64,000 bases of DNA from Methylobacterium soli (GTDB taxonomy: Bacteria; Pseudomonadota; Alphaproteobacteria; Rhizobiales; Beijerinckiaceae), in the NCBI RefSeq assembly GCF_008806385.1, contig NZ_VZZK01000004.1, positions 150,201-214,200 of the forward strand, written 5' to 3'. Both the position numbers and the translations under genes were made by a program. Under the pieces are notes generated by a model, which worked only from the letters and a program-made list of their open reading frames with translations, was not told the origin of the DNA and searched no databases. Below are positions 63,127 to 64,000 of the stretch, one piece after another; positions within the stretch are counted from its first letter, which is position 1, and each line of letters opens with the position of its first letter.

Positions 63127-64000
63127 ATGGATGCCAGCGCCGGGATTCCGGACCTGCTCGCGCGGCTCGGGGCGCGGCTCGGCCCCGCCGGCCTCGTCAC
63201 CGACGCGGCCGATCTCGCGCCCTACGCGATCGATTGGCGCCGGATGTTTCACGGCCGGCCCGCGGCGGTCGCGCGCCCGGGGAGCACCGCAGACGTCGCG
63301 GCCGTGGTCGATCTCTGTCGGGCGGCCGGCGTCCCGATCGTGCCCCAGGGCGGCCATACGGGGCTCGCCGGCGCGGCGACGCCGGACGCCTCCGGGCGGC
63401 AGATCGTGCTCTCCCTCGCGCGCATGAACGCCGTGCGGGCCGTCGATCCGGTCGGCCTCACGATCGAGGCCGAGGCGGGCTGCATCCTGCGCCAGGCCAA
63501 GGACGCGGCCGAGGCCGCCGGCCGGTTCCTGCCCGTGACGCTCGCGGCGGAGGGCTCGGCGATGATCGGCGGGATCGTGGCGACCAATGCCGGGGGCCTC
63601 AACGTGCTGCGCTACGGCATGACCCGTGGCCTCGTCCTCGGCCTCGAGGTGGTGCTCCCCGACGGGACGGTCCTGGACGGCCTGCGGGCGCTCCGGAAGG
63701 ACAATGCGGGCTACGACTGGAAGCAGCTCTTCATCGGCGCGGAGGGAACCCTCGGGATCGTCACCGCGGCGATCCTGCGCCTCGTCGCCCGGCCGCGCCA
63801 CACCGCGACGGCACTCCTCGCCGTCGCGGATCCGGCGGCGGCCCTGCGGATCCTGCACGGGGCCCACGACGCGCTCGGCGAAACAATCCAGGCCTTCGAG
63901 CTGATCTCCCGCACCTCGATGGACCTCGTCGCCGAGCATGCGGGCCTGCACAGCCCCCTCGCGGGCGCGGCCTGGTCCGTGCTGATCGAGGCCGGATCGA
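63127..64000 (+). CDS. FAD-linked 2-hydroxyacid dehydrogenase (3' truncated by window end)
   Basis: At least 291 residues, reading open off the right edge. GlcD-type FAD-binding-4 fold: VPQGGHTGLAGAATPD, LPVTLAAEGSAMIGGIVATNAGGLNVLRYG, and RKDNAGYDWKQLFIGAEGTLGIVTAAILRLV. Resembles D-2-hydroxyglutarate/D-lactate dehydrogenases. GAGAGGAG lies before the ATG. Probably the last described step of the catabolic set; the C-terminal substrate and metal domain is outside the window. Confidence 0.9.
   Translation, partial: MDASAGIPDLLARLGARLGPAGLVTDAADLAPYAIDWRRMFHGRPAAVARPGSTADVAAVVDLCRAAGVPIVPQGGHTGLAGAATPDASGRQIVLSLARMNAVRAVDPVGLTIEAEAGCILRQAKDAAEAAGRFLPVTLAAEGSAMIGGIVATNAGGLNVLRYGMTRGLVLGLEVVLPDGTVLDGLRALRKDNAGYDWKQLFIGAEGTLGIVTAAILRLVARPRHTATALLAVADPAAALRILHGAHDALGETIQAFELISRTSMDLVAEHAGLHSPLAGAAWSVLIEAGS

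Overview
The window is very G+C rich, densely coded and has several Rhizobiales hallmarks: a DUF1013/TrcR cell-cycle regulator, DUF4170, GGAAC-N16/17-CGTT (EcfG-type) stress promoters, an sRNA with the alphaproteobacterial UUUCCUCCCU signature, and a MutL that carries its own endonuclease motif. Together with the gene content (sorAB, PHB metabolism, PAS-GGDEF-EAL proteins, many small stress-type proteins), this points to a Methylobacterium-like chromosome. The genus is inferred from gene content, not from a marker gene. I saw no insertion sequence, prophage, CRISPR array or rRNA.

Region by region. 1-8.2 kb is housekeeping: mutL (its 5' end lies outside the window), a pseudouridine synthase with very long low-complexity tails translationally coupled to rsmD, two small stress proteins (DUF1328 and CsbD) each with an EcfG-type promoter, tadA, an SDR protein with Phe in place of the catalytic Tyr, and a hydrolase with the residue set of fluoroacetate dehalogenase. 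8.4-12 kb is signalling: a PAS-GGDEF-EAL gene broken by an internal deletion and frameshift, and a PAS-HTH regulator. 12.4-28.9 kb is core genome: purD, xseA, a DUF4170 gene, prs, an esterase-like gene, trcR, rpsA, sppA, ihfB, lapA, a second (intact) PAS-PAS-GGDEF-EAL gene, trpF, trpB and a tRNA-Met with promoter and terminator. trpA does not follow trpB.

29-36.8 kb holds an ECF-like sigma factor directly upstream of sulfite dehydrogenase genes sorA-sorB, an OhrR/MarR regulator with a palindromic operator, a secreted cupin, a MAPEG protein, a single-domain response regulator, DUF3140, a lipoprotein and 5-formyl-THF cyclo-ligase. 37-48.5 kb holds a PAS-GGDEF protein, a cytochrome P450, an App1-type phosphatase followed by a class III adenylate cyclase, an EamA exporter, a ZnuD-like TonB receptor with upstream Fur/Zur-type inverted repeats, and an intracellular PHB depolymerase with a Cys nucleophile.

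48.7-56.7 kb is accessory: an MFS exporter, a strong suhB/MmgR-like sRNA on the minus strand, a run of small exported or membrane proteins, a secreted PHB depolymerase and cyanase. 56.7-64 kb holds a nitrate/taurine/cyanate-type ABC importer (substrate-binding protein, permease, ATPase) divergent from a catabolic operon: a 3-hydroxyacyl-CoA-dehydrogenase-like protein, an AAHS-type MFS transporter, an amidohydrolase overlapping it, and an FAD-linked 2-hydroxyacid dehydrogenase that runs off the window. Its substrate is not identifiable from sequence alone and it is the most open pathway question here. The co-occurrence within about 9 kb of two PHB depolymerases and an sRNA whose Sinorhizobium relative controls PHB accumulation is the most interesting systems-level observation.
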